Shown here piece by piece: positions 1 to 12,391 of a DNA stretch of 64,000 nucleotides (its first letter is position 1; every line of letters starts with the position of its first letter). The DNA comes from Gonocerus acuteangulatus. Its lineage: Eukaryota > Arthropoda > Insecta > Hemiptera > Coreidae. The stretch covers positions 22,498,258 through 22,562,257 of the forward strand of contig OX328128.1 in the NCBI GenBank assembly GCA_946811695.1, written 5' to 3'. The notes below the pieces were generated by a model. That model searched no databases, had not been told where the DNA came from, and saw only the letters and a list, made by a program, of their open reading frames with translations. The position numbers and the translations under genes are program-made.

Positions 1-900
1 GTTTTTACTCTGTAAGCACATTACCAATGGTACTACCAGCCGTAATTTTTGTTAAATTTTAATGAAACTGAGTATTCGTAGTGGTAATCTACAAAGAAAA
101 ATCGGTTCATTGGGGGGGGGGGGGTTACTCCGGACCCAAATTACTAATATACTCCTCCCGGGTGTAATTTCTGCTGTATTGTAGTGAAACGTGGTATACG
201 TCATGGCTATCTCATAAGGAAGAAGTGTTGTAAAATCTTTCTTTCAGTGTTGTATAAATGAACTCTTAGAGACTATTGGTAAGGGTTAAGGCGTGGTAAA
301 AATGAACTATTGGTGAGGGTTAAGGTGTGAGGACTTAACACTCCGTGCCAAAGGTCGTGGGTTCGATTCCCACTAGGGGTGGTGGCTTTTCTTTCGAAAA
401 AAGAAAAGGCATCACCCCTATCCTGGCTAGAAAAGGGTGGTAACCTGTAGATAACCCGTCCTAAAATTCGTAATTAATAATAAATGGACGTTAAAATTAA
501 AAAAAAAAAAAAAATTAACTAAATCCGTCTATCGGAAAGGGGGGTTTACTGTGTACTATGTTTCAATAGAATTATCCCGCCAGAAGTAGGTTGGCAAAGC
601 AGCTGCTAGGAGCGCTTTCTACAATTAGGGGGACTGTAGCCAGTTCCTGTGGCAGATCAAAAGAAGAAAATATGAAATTTAGTACGATGTATAGACATAA
701 CTCTGGAAGCAAATTAATTGCGAAATTAATAATTGAACAGTTGCTAATTACAAAAGTAAAAGAGAAGAACTAGTCTCGTTTTTATTTTATTTATATAGGT
801 TATTTAAAGCAAATTATTCAGGATTGCAGTCTACACTTCCCAAATTCTGAGGAAAGTGCTTACTTATGCAGTTCCTGCGTGACAGATTTTTTTCACCTTC
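1..900 (+). repeat. Dispersed repeat, same family as 60.35-60.82 kb
   Basis: Positions 1-300 and 522-900 match, in the same order and orientation, sequence near 60350-60820. Shared landmarks are a G-run followed by TTACTCCGGACCCAAATTAC, a later G-run with TTTACT, and the terminal motif GAGGAAAGTGCTTA followed by CAGTTCCTGCGTGAC and a T-run (about 850-893). The copy here is split by a tRNA-derived SINE at 310-512. No coding potential is visible. The motif ending in GAC plus a T-run also closes units near 56990, 59176 and 60812, so it is probably one terminus of the element. The superfamily is not identified. Confidence 0.7.
310..512 (+). mobile_element. tRNA-derived SINE (family A)
   Basis: A tRNA-like head contains an RNA polymerase III B-box (GGTTCGATTCC at about 361) and is followed by a short hairpin built on TTTCGAAAAAAGAAAAG. 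The body reads AAAAGGGTGGTAACCTGTAG and the tail GGACGTTAAAATT plus poly(A). It is flanked by AATGAACTA (301-309) and AATTAACTA (513-521), an 8/9 match read as the target-site duplication. The related repeat at about 60.6 kb has no insertion here, which supports the borders. Further copies lie at 26641, 38766, 39137 and 44966. Confidence 0.8.
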
Positions 901-2487
901 CACCTGCTCAATGTATTCTAATATATCAAGGACCTTGGATGAGAAAGGGGGAATCATGAATTCCGGATGTTGGAAGATCGAACTCAAAGTTCTAGAAGTG
1001 CTGCAGGATAGCAAGGGCGAATGTTTACTCTATGGAATGATGATTCAAAACCTGATTGAAGAAATAGCCAATTGAAATTCATTTGTTTAATTATTATTTT
1101 TAGGAGTGATTTATGGGTAGCAAAGTGCTAGGAGGGAAGTTTCAGACCCAGGATTCGCCCTTGAAACAGTCATTGAATTTTTCATAGATGATGGCGCTAT
1201 TCACTTTAACTTGAAACTGTGAGAGAACTAAAGGCAAACCAGAGAAACAAGGCAAAGTGTCAAGTTACTTATATCTTTCTGGCTCAGAAAATAAAAAATA
1301 AGTCGGTTTTCCAGATTCGCCCTTTCTCTTCCCAGGTCCTGATATGAAAAGGCTGCTCAATAGAAGTGAATTTTATAGGATCACTTTTCAACAATTTTTT
1401 CTTTATTTGTATCTTCATGAAATGGCTTTTCAATTCTGTTCTATTTGTGAGGTGTCCACTGAATACTTATTTATTTCCAAATTCCCTGGTTTATTTCACA
1501 CACTTGATGTGAGGGAAATGAGTTCCTCTTCAGAGGGGTACTCTGAGAGAAATTATGTTTCAAGCTGTACACTTCATGAATTGGAATGAGGAAGTACTTG
1601 AAACAATAAATTAGGAATAAATGAACTTTAATTACAATGCAATTTATTTATTGAGTCCCGCAACATATAATTAGTTAAAAAAAAATGCAATGTATAGTGG
1701 AGCCTTGTAGACAATTCGCTTTATAATTGTATGAATTTTCAAAATGAAATAAAAGGTTTTATAACTTTGAATAGCAATATTATAAAAATTAAATAATCAT
1801 AAATAAAGGATATTATAATATTTTTGCTGCCCCATAAAAGGCATAGGGACCTACTCTTCCGGCTGGAGCATAGTGGCCCAGACGTAGTAAGGAGGACACA
1901 CACTAGCCTAAAGGACCCACTCTTGTGTCCAGGCTAAGATTCATGTGTGTGAAGGACATGTGAACGGTTAAATAGCAGCAAGGCACAGGTGTTAATTATC
2001 TTGACAGCCAATTTATTTATTTTGAAAATGGGTTAAATATCCGCTTTTTTGCTTGTATATTAAAGAACTTAGAAGAATAATTAATTAAAATTAAAATCAA
2101 CCTTAAGCTTTCCCAATTCTGAGTCTCTACACAGCATTAACCCCTTATGTTCTGAGTTACGTAGGACTGCTGCATACTGTGCAAAGAGGGATTATTTAAG
2201 CTGGTCTGGTTCCTCAGACCGAGTCATACCTTATTAAAGAGGTTGTCCCACCACATTACTACCACATTGTCGGCATTGTATTGGCCAGGAAGTATTAATA
2301 TATTTTTATTGTCATTTTATGATTCGATTGTTACAATTTTACAATAGACTAAAATTTTAACAATCGAATCATAAAATAATAATAGACCCATTATTATTTA
2401 ATTTTTAGGTCATAGGAACATTTTGCAAAATGTATCTAAGAATCTAATTACTGATATTTTTTTAATTTATCGTTATTTTATTTTTAT
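901..2487. other. No gene seen; short hairpin at 2315-2376
   Basis: No exon with a recognisable product and good splice borders was found in this stretch. The upstream ZNRF exon, which should carry the zinc-finger segment before the RING, is not here. The one clear structure is a near-perfect inverted repeat at 2315-2376, with arms of about 26 bp containing GATTCGATTGTTA and TAACAATCGAATC around a short spacer. The GC-richer part near 1840-1990 is probably transposon-derived but was not identified. Confidence 0.4.
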
Positions 2488-2745
2488 ATATCGCACTAGT
2501 ATTTCTAAAATGACACAATTAAAATTAAAAAAACTCAACTCAAAATTTGGCACTCTTGCCTATTGTAGGGGAATAGCATTAAGACAGGAAAAGTGACAGA
2601 AGTGCCCTCTGATTTAGAAGCTCTGAAGCTAAGTACATACAGTTTTGATGGTTTATAAAGAGATATTTACCAATATCTTTCATAAAGTATCGGTGAAAAA
2701 CACTGATTTTTGAGTTGTCTCACTTTAAAAATACTAGTGCGATAT
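2488..2745. mobile_element. Small MITE with 17-bp terminal inverted repeats
   Basis: The left end ATATCGCACTAGTATTT is matched in inverse orientation by AAATACTAGTGCGATAT at the right. Sub-terminal sequence also pairs (GACACAATT against GAGTTGTCTC). The length is about 258 bp with no coding capacity. It sits in the intron just upstream of the ZNRF RING exon. The superfamily is not assigned. Confidence 0.65.
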
Positions 2746-3062
2746 GTTATCTTTGAATAATGAATTAAACTTATTGATCTACTTGCATCAAGAATAAAAA
2801 TTAACACATTACACATTAAACATTGATACTTGAACTCGTCTTCTGTAAAGAAGGCATAAAATGCACATAAGGAGTCTCAACTTGTAATTTGGGCATTACA
2901 AATACATGACGAGTCTGTGTCGCCAAATGTACCCAAGGATCATACATCCAATCCATAATAATTGGCCAATCTGTTTCCATGTGTGCTGCTTTTATATATA
3001 TACAAAAGATATATTTTGTTTTTGAAATAAATCGAATGCTACTGAATATAATCTATTTTCAG

Positions 3063-3168
3063 AGGATGTATTAAAGGAAGATAAAGGGGAATGCGTAATT
3101 TGCCTCGAAGAGCTCACACAAGGAGATACCATAGCTAGACTACCTTGCCTCTGCATATACCATAAAAG
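3063..3168 (+). CDS. ZNRF1/2-type E3 ubiquitin ligase, RING exon (partial gene)
   Basis: This internal exon encodes the first part of a ZNRF-family RING domain. After the acceptor TTTTCAG, two bases complete a split codon, most likely Glu, and the frame reads DVLKEDKGECVICLEEL, then GDTIARLPCLCIYHK, ending at AAAAG|GTAAAT. The CVICLEEL and ARLPCLCIYHK motifs are nearly invariant in ZNRF1 and ZNRF2, membrane-associated E3 ligases that transfer ubiquitin from an E2 and act on endolysosomal membranes. The exon joins in frame to 4656-4713. The N-terminal myristoylation region and the preceding Cys-rich segment must lie to the left of the window. Assignment to ZNRF1 versus ZNRF2 is not possible from this fragment. 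Confidence 0.93.
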
Positions 3169-4057
3169 GTAAATTTTATACTTAAATATATATATGTTTT
3201 TGTTTATATATTTGTCTCTCCTTACTGTCTGGAAAATTGGTTCAATTTTGATGACATTGTGTCCAAAATATGTAATAATCTGCTCACTGGAACTCTGTTT
3301 TTCAACGGAATTCGATGAAAAAAAAAAAATTAGTTGCAAATGTTTTTGCATCTGTAGACTTCTAGGAGCACTGATATTTTGATGTGGAAAATTTAATGAA
3401 CCCTCTTTTTTTTTTTAAAAAAGAAAATTGATTTTGGAAAAATGGCGGAGTGATTAATAAATATTTCCACATTTATCCATTTTAAGATTTCGGTTATGAA
3501 AAGAAGTATTAAAACAAAATTATTAATATATATAAGCAATTTGGTACTTTTCTTATATTTTGTTGAATATCGCAAAAACTGTTGGCTAATCACGGTTAAT
3601 CCTGATGATTTATCGGCTCTGAGACGCTGCAAGTATGTGTGATGCAGGATTGTCCTCTAGGTAGGGCATATCATGGTATAGATATTAGTTTTCTGCACAA
3701 AATGCATTATGTAAGTCTAGGTAAGTGTAGGTTTCCTCTAAAATGTCAATGAAAAACTCTTTCAAAATGATAAGTTTATTGGTTCTTACAAATCAAACGA
3801 GTTCTAGTGTCTAAACTTAACTAAAGAGTGACTTTGGAGGTTAAAGCGTGGCACCGCATGTCCTCAGATAATGATGAAGTGCTAATCGCAAACTTGATGA
3901 CACATGTTCATCAGTTATCAGAAAATTCCTGCGAAACACTATGCCCGACTTTATAGAAAAATTGGGGGAAATCAAAACCGTCGATTTTCTTTGATAAAGC
4001 CACCTTTTGCCGCTAGCAGGGGGTTATTTGGATAAAAGGAAGGATGAGGGGGTTATT

Positions 4058-4249
4058 TTATTTATTTGTTTTTCGAGTCTAACGACGTATCAACTATAGG
4101 GCTTTTAACGCTGTTCTATCTACAGGTTGCCAGCCTTTCATAATATCAACAGTACGTTGGTCAATCACTCATTCAGGTACTGGCCTCAACCTACATTGCT
4201 TAACTTTGGTGATCTACGGGAACCGGTGCAATCAACGTGGCCTTTGGCA
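4058..4249 (-). mobile_element. 5S rRNA-derived SINE (SINE3 type), copy 1
   Basis: Read on the minus strand, the head (from about 4248 downward) follows 5S rRNA: GCC...ACCGGTTC, GTAGATCACCAAAGTTAAGC, then CAGTACCTGAATG. The body contains GGCTGGCAACCTGTAGATAG and TATAGTTGAT, and the tail ends in CGTTAGA plus A/T repeats. Perfect 11-bp target duplications AGGGGGTTATT flank it at 4047-4057 and 4250-4260. The 5S internal promoter (A-box, intermediate element, C-box) would drive polymerase III transcription in this family. It is inserted in the ZNRF intron. Confidence 0.85.
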
Positions 4250-4429
4250 AGGGGGTTATTCTGGCATAATTGTAAATCGAATATATTTTATTTGTTTATT
4301 CATTACATTTTGTTTTAGTTTCCTACCTAGTAAAACAAAATCTGTGGATAGTTCTTTATCACATTTTTTCACCAGATCAACTCAAAAAGCTCTCGCGATC
4401 AACCGTTTGAGCACCCATCCCTAAGAGAT

Positions 4430-4572
4430 ATGTGATTCTTGAACTTCCGGCACTCTAAAGTAGTGAGGATCAACACCCTGAGGGTCTGGGACCCTGACTT
4501 CAATCTGGCCACACGAGTTTTGTACTCTGGTCCTCTGAGTCAAATACTCTACCACTGAGCCAAACGCACCAT
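4430..4572 (-). mobile_element. tRNA-derived SINE fragment
   Basis: On the minus strand the sequence starts with a tRNA-like A-box region, TGGCTCAGTGGTAGAGTATT. A degenerate T-arm-like stretch (GGTCCCAGACC) follows further on. No cloverleaf with a proper anticodon stem was found, so this is not a functional tRNA gene. It lies just before the last ZNRF exon. The tail and target duplication were not resolved. Confidence 0.55.
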
Positions 4573-4655
4573 CATAATAGACTTGTACTTAGTATAATTT
4601 ATTTAGATGATCAGATTTATTGTGTGCTTCATAAAATATACCAATTATGTTTCAG

Positions 4656-4713
4656 TTGTATTGACAGATGGTTCGAAGTGAACAGAAGCTGCCCTGAACA
4701 CCCAGGAGACTAA
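4656..4713 (+). CDS. ZNRF1/2-type E3 ubiquitin ligase, last coding exon
   Basis: The exon follows the acceptor ATGTTTCAG and completes the RING domain. The split codon gives Ser, then CIDRWFEVNRSCPEHPGD and TAA. This is the ZNRF C-terminus, where the final Cys and His residues of the RING occur in CPEHP and the protein ends within a few residues, as it does in known ZNRF proteins. The intron from 3169 to 4655 carries two SINEs. An AATAAA lies at about 4731; further A/T-rich 3' UTR probably follows, but its end cannot be fixed from sequence. The small change from the usual glycine or acidic residues (KS, DRW) is within normal variation. Confidence 0.93.
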
Positions 4714-6229
4714 AGCATCGAAGAAATCAAAATAAAACAAAACACACCATTCAAATGAAGTAATTTAACTTGTAAGGAATCAATTCAAAGAATGAAATTT
4801 TACTACACACTGTAAATAGCTTTCTTGTATATCGGCAAAATGCAAGCTTGAAGTAGCGTGGTAATTTGTCGTTTTTTTTTTTTGTTTATTTTTTACGTAC
4901 GTCAATGATGATTGTCAAATTGAACAACAAAGTGATTACATTGTGATAAGGCCTACACAATAGTAATGTTTGTGTAATATAAGTCGGCTTTAGCTCATTC
5001 GATTTGGGTTCAAGGAACTGAATAAACATTTTAAAAAGGAGACTTCTTTTGTGTTGATATGCACATGTGTTTATGAAGTGTAAAATAACTAAAAAAAAAT
5101 ATGTGATCTCATTTCCCAAATTGTTAAGAAAGGGGTCAAGAGATGTGTGCATATCATTAATATGAAGGTTAGTGTTCGTGTTAACTACCGCATTAAGTAT
5201 TTGTTGAAGCCTAACTTCATGTAAATTGTACCGGACAACGAACTTTTTCTTTGTTTCTAGTTTTATTAATTTTTGACTTAGTAAAAAGTCTTTGTGTGGA
5301 TCTCAGTTTTGGTCTTAAAAGTTGTTGTGAATGTTTAAAGGGTATTTATTCTCGAATTTAAAACTCAGTCGTTCATTACAAAAAATTAATTCGAAATGAA
5401 AACAGTTCAATGAAATTACTGATACATATGGATGTGTTACTTGTTCGAACTTTAAAATAGAGTTAAGAATGGTATAAGTTACGAGACTTTAGTCATTTAA
5501 AATAAAAAACACAATTAAATTCATTGGTAACAATGCTTTGGTTTCATTACAGACGCCGGATAAATTACTTGAATTTGTTATCTTTTCGAAGATGTCTCTA
5601 ACTTGTAGCAATGATGAAATGTATAGAATTGTATATATTGTAAAAACCTGTATAATGCTAACTTACCAATAGTCACTAGTTATTATTTTGAAATGATTTT
5701 CTTGGATTCTACGGAACAAGTTGTAAATACCAATAGTATGAAGTGATTTAATTGTTACAAATTTACAACTCTCAGTGTTAACAGTGGCATAGAGAATAAG
5801 TACTTACTGTTTAGACATTGTTTTTTGTGATTGGGCCAGAACTTCTGAAGTCCATGGAGAATTTTTACTTTGTTAGGCTCAAGTAAGTGTCATAAAGGAG
5901 GCCCAAAAATAATTATTTTTCTGTTTAATGAATTTAAAAAATAAAATTTTGGACATTTTTTTTTTTTTAATATCTATCTTCTTTTGAGTGAAGAAAGTTA
6001 CTTTAGTGATATAAATATTAGAGGTGTTAGTACAATATTAGCTTTGCTAATCAAAATATCAAATGAAATATTAAAAGACATTCCAGCACCACTGCAGTGA
6101 GTTCAAACTCTAGTTAATTTTATTCATTAAATGTATGATTACACACAAAAAAAAAATTATGTTTTTTGCATCTCAGACCATTAGTTAATGATGTTTTTAA
6201 TGAAACAATAACACAGGTCAACATTTGAT
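4714..6229. other. ZNRF 3' UTR and intergenic DNA; no gene seen
   Basis: A/T-rich sequence with an AATAAA at about 4731 and no recognisable exon. Part of this is expected to be the 3' UTR of the ZNRF gene. No repeats with clear ends were recognised. Confidence 0.4.
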
Positions 6230-6685
6230 CTAAAAAAAAAAACACTCTGAGCGGTATGGTCTTTATGGGGTTGCAGATTACTATGAGCGGGTTGGTTAAT
6301 CTTCATTACATCAGATTCAAGATCATTTGAAGCTCAAATAGAGAAAAAACTGTAGGAAAAATCTGAAAACATCCATGCTTATGTTTTTGAGGTTCCCGAG
6401 TCTAAATCCGTAGTTTGTTTGACCTTTGCGCTTTTTCCTAGAGGTCATTTGAAGGTCAAATAGAGGGAAAATGTAGAATCTATAAAAATTCATTTTCTGG
6501 GAGGCGGTGTGAGTCAAAGAAACTACAGGTTCGGACTCGGCGGCCTCAAAAACATAGGCATGATTTTTTTCAGATTTTTTCTCTATTTGACCTTCAAATG
6601 ACTTTGAATCTGATGTAACAAAGGTTAACCAACCCGCTCATCATAGTCAGCGATCATACGACTCCAAGTGTTGTTTTTTTTTTTC
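6230..6685. repeat. Fold-back element, imperfect inverted repeat arms of about 200 bp
   Basis: Left-arm landmarks (GAGCGGGTTGGTTAATCTTC, TCAAATAGAGAAAAAACTG, ATGCTTATGTTTTTGAGG) recur inverted at the right (CCTCAAAAACATAGGCATG, TTTTTTCTCTATTTGACC, AACCAACCCGCTCAT). The two arms meet near 6440-6480. No coding sequence is seen. It resembles a fold-back or MITE-type element; the target duplication was not determined. Confidence 0.6.
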
Positions 6686-7646
6686 AGATAAAAAGTTGAC
6701 CAGTTTAATTTGTATAGCATCTAAAATTTCAGGTGATTGGGCCGACTTATTTTTAAATTAATTAAAAGAAGAGCAAAAGTGAACTTTAATCAAACTCGAT
6801 AATTAAAAAAATGTTTTAGTTTAATAATTCTTTCTTCCTTCTTATTTCTTCTCTTTTTCTTTTATTGTTTTAATTTACTATACTTTTTAACCTTAGTTAA
6901 CTGGTGAATTGGTTACCTGTTAGGAAGAGTGATTGTGATATTTTTACAGAACGAGTTCTCAACTAGTGATAGCTTATACTCGAGACTGGAGACGTGCTAA
7001 GAGTAATTTGTGTATAGACAACATAACTTCCCTGCAAACGGCCATTAACTATTTGTGGGAAGTATGCGGTCTCTCGAACATATTGTTTGAGTCCCATAAG
7101 TTTTAGATAAAAGAAAACCCCTGTTTATAGGGGGAAATATTATTTGATTAATTAAAACTAAAATTGTTCTATTTAATTTCTTTTTAAGTTTTAAGTGTTT
7201 GCCCACACGTTTTATTGTTTATGCAAGATTTTACATATATATTTTTGTTAATAAAGAAAAGACGATAAATTTGTCTTGAATGATTTTTTGTAAGAAAAAA
7301 AGAAAAAAAAAATGATATATCAAATCGATTGTACACAACTTTGTATCCTAACATAATAACCTGTAGCCTGTTTGAAATAAAATGAATGTAAATGTTTTGT
7401 TATTTTTCCTATGATATGCTGATATTCCTCTTGAAGGTACCAAAATTATAACCCGAATCCCTCGAGGTATCTCCTTCATAATTGGCAGTCAGCCTATGTT
7501 TCTACTTACTTTAAAAGATTTGTTTTTCTATGAACAGCATATTTGCCACTGTTTGTATATCATTAGAGTTTTAATTGTCTTTTTTAAATTCTTATTTTCT
7601 CCAAAAGACGATTCTGTTGTCAAGCTTAATTAAAACACCTTTTAAT

Positions 7647-8306
7647 GATCAACACCTCAGACCATAATATATTTCATTTATTTATATCACCTCCATTTCG
7701 CATAATGTTTCGGCCTTCAGGCGATTTTCCAAATCTAGAAGAAAAATAAAGAAAGTGTTAACTTTACATTAAACCCTCTTATTCCATCATTTAAATATAA
7801 AAACCCAATGTCAATATTTGTATATAATTTAAAATTTATTTGATCTTAAAACCAGCAGCCTCTTTATTAAACACTGTATTCTAGGCCTTGTCATCCTGGC
7901 ACATTTTTTAACAACTAAACATTAAACCTTAAAATTATTCCAAATCTTCCATATTCAAACCTTACCTTTATTTTGTTGGTATTAATCCAGTCCTTAAGCA
8001 TAGCCATTCCACCATTTTATTTACTATCTCCCCCATTGACAAAAATATTCTTACCTTTATTTTGTGAATTTATACCTACAATATAAAGGTAAGGTGTTAA
8101 TATGGTAGTTTTGGAATAATTTAATAATAATAAGTTTAATGTTTAGTTGTTAAAAACAAGGCCTAAAATACAGTGTTTAATAAAGAGGCTGCTATTACTT
8201 TCTTTATTTTTCTTCTAGAATTTGAAAATGGCCTGAAGGCTGAAATGTTATGTGAAATGGAGGTGATATAAATAAATGAAATATTGATGGTATGAGGAGT
8301 TGATCT
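7647..8306. repeat. Long fold-back element
   Basis: The left end GATCAACACCTCAGACCATA matches inversely the right end TATGAGGAGTTGATC. The arms continue inward for about 300 bp with many matches, for example CATTTATTTATATCACCTCC against GGAGGTGATATAAATAAATG, and CTCTTTATTAAACACTGTAT against its inverse near 8175. Each arm carries a GCCTGAAGG(C/G)CGAAA-type motif, also present in the fold-backs at 37.4 and 56.6 kb. No coding potential was recognised. Confidence 0.65.
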
Positions 8307-8314
8307 TTTTTGTA

Positions 8315-8480
8315 AGGTGATTTAGTTCACGGACTAAACAGGTTCGAGTCCTACTTGTGGCAGGTTGATTTTTTTTCAGCGATAGAAATTTTGTTTGAAT
8401 GAATTCCCTCCTCTATAAACATTTTCAGGACCCGATGGCTTAAAAACAAATGTCCATCAGGGCCCAAGTCTTCCTTTTGT
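8315..8480 (+). repeat. tRNA-like repeat with B-box, low confidence
   Basis: Contains a polymerase III B-box-like GGTTCGAGTCCT followed by a T-rich stretch ending in TTTTTTTTCAG. A similar arrangement with GGTTCGAATCCT and TTTTTTTCAGGAACGGGC occurs at 23655-23760, so the two may be degenerate members of one tRNA-headed SINE family. Confidence 0.4.
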
Positions 8481-11093
8481 ATAGTTATTTTGGCAAACAT
8501 AAACAAAATAATAAATAAATAAGAAGCGAAGAAACTTTTGAGATTATGTACTTTAAGTGGATTAATTACAATTTACTTAGTGTCAAATACATCACGACAG
8601 CAGGCTCGCTGAAGGAATTTTTAGGTGGATCAGTATTATACGATTCCAGACCTTCAAACCTAGCCAGGAATAACATAATGAGGTCCCAAACCAAATACGA
8701 AGGGTATGGGACAACACCCGGAGTAGCAGGGGCAGAAAGAAACCCAAGCTATCTGCTGACGTAACGCCACAATGCTGGGGCCCGTAGAACACATCTCTCG
8801 GACGCATATGCCACGACCTTTGGCCAGAACATGTTAAGAAGGGTGTCAACCTGTAGATAGTCTTACGGCCTAGGAGGAGATGCTGTATAAAAAACTGGAG
8901 CTGCATAACTAAGCACATTCGTCAGAAAGTCGGTTGTGTGCTATTAAATAATTTGTTTATAACTTATATAAATACAAAATAAACATGAATAGATATTTGT
9001 AATGAGCAATTATAAACTCAATGATAAATTTTGTAATAAAGTTTCTTCCGGAGCGTTGTGTATGCAAAGTACTACACTGCTTAATAAAAACACACATCCT
9101 TCACATTTTTGTATATTGATCTTAATGAATAATAAAAATGTCCACACATACCGAGATTACAACCCTTTATCATAACGATGAACATTATCAAAAACAACAG
9201 TGGCCTCATTAAGGCCTTAATTCAATTTGAACATAATACAGAGTAAAACCCAACTTCTAATGATCTGATTTTGTTTGTTTTTTACAACCCATGTTCCTCG
9301 TTGGTTGGGGTTCATGTCTACCGACTTCTGCTGCAAGAAACTATAAATAACAGTAAGTATGGGCAAATTAAGAATTCGGTTCTAGAGTAAACCTCAATTC
9401 CTAGTGGAAAGATTTTGTTTATTTTCATAACACATCTTTCTAATTAATTAAGAACAATGTACACCAAGTTTTGTTTTAAATTTTTGAACCAAAAATTATT
9501 AATATTTATTATAAATAAGAATCAACATTTTGATTACAAGCTCATATTTGAAAATTTTACTGATCTAACCATTAGTTACATCAGTAATTCGTCAACATTT
9601 ATTATCTGTACGCATTATTTCATTTCCTGGTTACTCAAACATTCTTACTGAATTTATATTTTGTTTTTGTTCTAAATGATTGTAAAAATATGTTTTTTCC
9701 TTTTGAGGTATGAGAGTATTGTGTTAATGTGAGGACTATCCTCTGTCAAAAGTTCATTTATGTTTTTCTTTGCAAATAGTATACGTTGATCTGTCCTATT
9801 TCTTCATTAAATGGCAGTGCATAGCAGCAAGTGCCTAATGCATTATTGATTTCCTTACATATAGGAAAAATGAAGAAAATTATGTTTTTGGCACTAAAAA
9901 GATAAGGACAGACTATGGGGAAAAAAGTTAATTAAAAAATGTAGACTATTAACAATCATGTGAAGTTTTTGGTCTTAAAGTATATAAACCTCTTAAAACT
10001 AATAAAAACTTATTAAATGCTTTTTTTTGGGGGGGGGGGGCTTCAGATGGCACAATCCCCAAAAAAATTTCTTTTGAGTATGATACTAATTTCATCTCCA
10101 CATTCACAGTGTTTTGTGGTTTCTTCTATAGTGAGCTCTGGCCAGAGTTCCTTCACATAATATGTAAAGTAACAACAGGTATAAATGAAAGCTTCAATAG
10201 CTGCATTGGATGAAACCAAGTCTGGTGGAAATAGGAAAGAACCAATTCTCTTTTGTACATGACAATATACATATGTGAAATATTACTGACACTACAATGG
10301 CAAAGTTCCTGCTTTAGACTCCATTTTATTGAATATCCAAAAATTTGGTAGTATTTACTCTGTTTAGTCACATGGTGAAGAAGTGAGAAACCATTCCTTT
10401 ATGATTTTACATGGGCTCTGAATATAAGTTAAGTATGTATATATTTATGTATGTGCTTCTACTACTTCGGTCATTAGCGTCAGTTGGGTATTCAAATATA
10501 GGTTTTCATTATTCTATCTTGTCTTTTAAAAACTAGATTGCTAAAAATTACACACACAGAAGCCAGAAATAACATCAAGGAAAAATTAATGTCAAAAAAT
10601 GTTCTGCCCTAATTTACCTCACTATATTTTGCCTACCTAAATTAGAAAGCTAAGTCAAATCATTGACCTATTTGATAGCCTGAAATGAAAAGTTGCATGA
10701 CGAAGATGGACAGGAGAGTACGACAAAAAGTGAAATGCCTAAGGACTCTACAGGGAGAACCCCAGATTGTTCAAAACAGAATAAAAATGTTTTATAATAG
10801 AAATAAATATTACTGAATGAGCCACTGAAACAACTGAATCTACAGAGAACTAAACTCTCCTAGTTATTATGTAGCACTTTACTCATGAATCTTTTTATTT
10901 TTTTTTTTCGACTATTTATTTGTTCTTGTTTGTTTTAACGTTGAAAACATTGACGTACACTTTTCCTAAATCTTTATTGTTGCAGTTTAATCGCTTTAGT
11001 TGCGATAAACTATTAATAAAATAAATAAATAAATGTTTTATACACTTGTGGGCTCAAAATGATAAATGTTAGTATAACATTAAAATCAGCTTG
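8481..11093. other. No gene seen
   Basis: A/T-rich sequence. A stretch near 8830-8870 (AAGGGTGTCAACCTGTAGATAG) resembles the shared SINE body described elsewhere and may be a decayed SINE. No exon with a recognisable product and no convincing RNA gene was found. Confidence 0.35.
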
Positions 11094-11862
11094 GGGTCTT
11101 TTTGCGAAGACCACATCCAGTTACTTTTGAAGTAGCAGTAGTGATTTATAACAGTTACTCGTACTCGCTGATAAGCTTACTGATTAGCTTATAGGTTCTT
11201 TGCTGGTTATCAACTACTTCTTGACTCGTTATCTACGGTTATAATTCATATTAGATAATGGCAAGCAATATTTATTAATAAAAAGGTTAATATGATCAAA
11301 ATCAATTCTCTCAACTATGATATAAGTTATTAAGCTTTAAAGTTGACTGTTTTGCAGGTTATGAAGGATAACAAACAACGTTATTTGTAAACAAACATAT
11401 TTTATTCCTTTTCTCTCTCTCTCTTTTTTGGATATTTTACATTTATTAGGCATTACATGCTATGCGTTTCCGCTCGCTCAAGAAGATATCAAAACGCTAG
11501 TCAATCCAACTCCCAATTAATAGAATTATATTAATTGTAGCGACTCTAGTCTATCCAACTCGCTAAAATTAATAGGATTCCATTAATTTTTCCCAGTAAG
11601 AAACCAATCCCTTTTACTTTGTCAGGAACATCGCGAACTAATTGTAAAAGACTCATTTTCCTCACAAACATAAGCAGAGCTTTTTCATAAACAAAAGCTA
11701 ATTCACTGTTGAAGGTTACTTTACTCTCAGCAAGAACGAATGCAATTGGTCATCCAATCCTCCAATAGGAAGGCAAAGGAGTTATGCGCATGCGCTAAAT
11801 CACTGATACAATCACTACTGCTACTTTAAAAGTAACTGGATGTGGTCTTCGCAAAAAGACCC
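11094..11862. mobile_element. hAT-type MITE, copy 1
   Basis: A 769-bp element with terminal inverted repeats beginning GGGTCTTTTTGCGAAGACC; the inverted match continues through CACATCCAGTTACTTTTGAAG and further. The flanks are perfect 8-bp duplications TCAGCTTG (11086-11093 and 11863-11870), the size expected for hAT transposons. There is no transposase; it is probably moved in trans. A second copy at 35656 shares almost the whole length, so the family is real. This copy lies between the ZNRF gene and the last lola exon. Confidence 0.88.
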
Positions 11863-12391
11863 TCAGCTTGAAAATTCTCTTATTGCACAAGATATATTTT
11901 AAATATATTGCTCCTAGATGCATTATGAGATTAGAAAAGCTAATTGTAACAAATTAATTAATTTGGTTTTATTTATTATATAAATGTAACATTAAAATTT
12001 TTTTGCGGGGCTGATATACTTCCGGAAGATTGATTGGCCACTCAACTCCTTCACAAAGGTAATCGAAGGTTTCTATGCTCATTAGGTGGCATTTCTTAAA
12101 TTAATTACTCATTTCCACTTCAGAGTTCATTACTGACGAGCTGTGACTAGATCGGGTCGGGACCAATGTAGGCACTCACGTCGGGCGCAGTCAGTCAATT
12201 AAATCGGATCGGGAGAAATACGGGTACAATGTAGGTGCAGCATAAGGGTGGTAAATGTACAGAAATAAACACATATTTTCAATTTAAACACATTTATTAT
12301 AGTTTAAGAGTTTCATGCCCAAAAAAATGCACAATGAGGTACATCTCTTCAACAAACAATTGTTTCTTGGTCATAAAAACGAAAAAAAAAA

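Noticed and set aside
866..1075. A 69-codon open frame on plus
   Set aside because: It starts inside the terminus of a dispersed repeat and has no recognisable domain or splice context.
1000..1330. Cloning-vector junctions (AAGGGCGAAT, ATTCGCCCTT)
   Set aside because: The flanking bases do not match vector sequence beyond ten bases and occur within A/T-rich genomic DNA, so coincidence is more likely.
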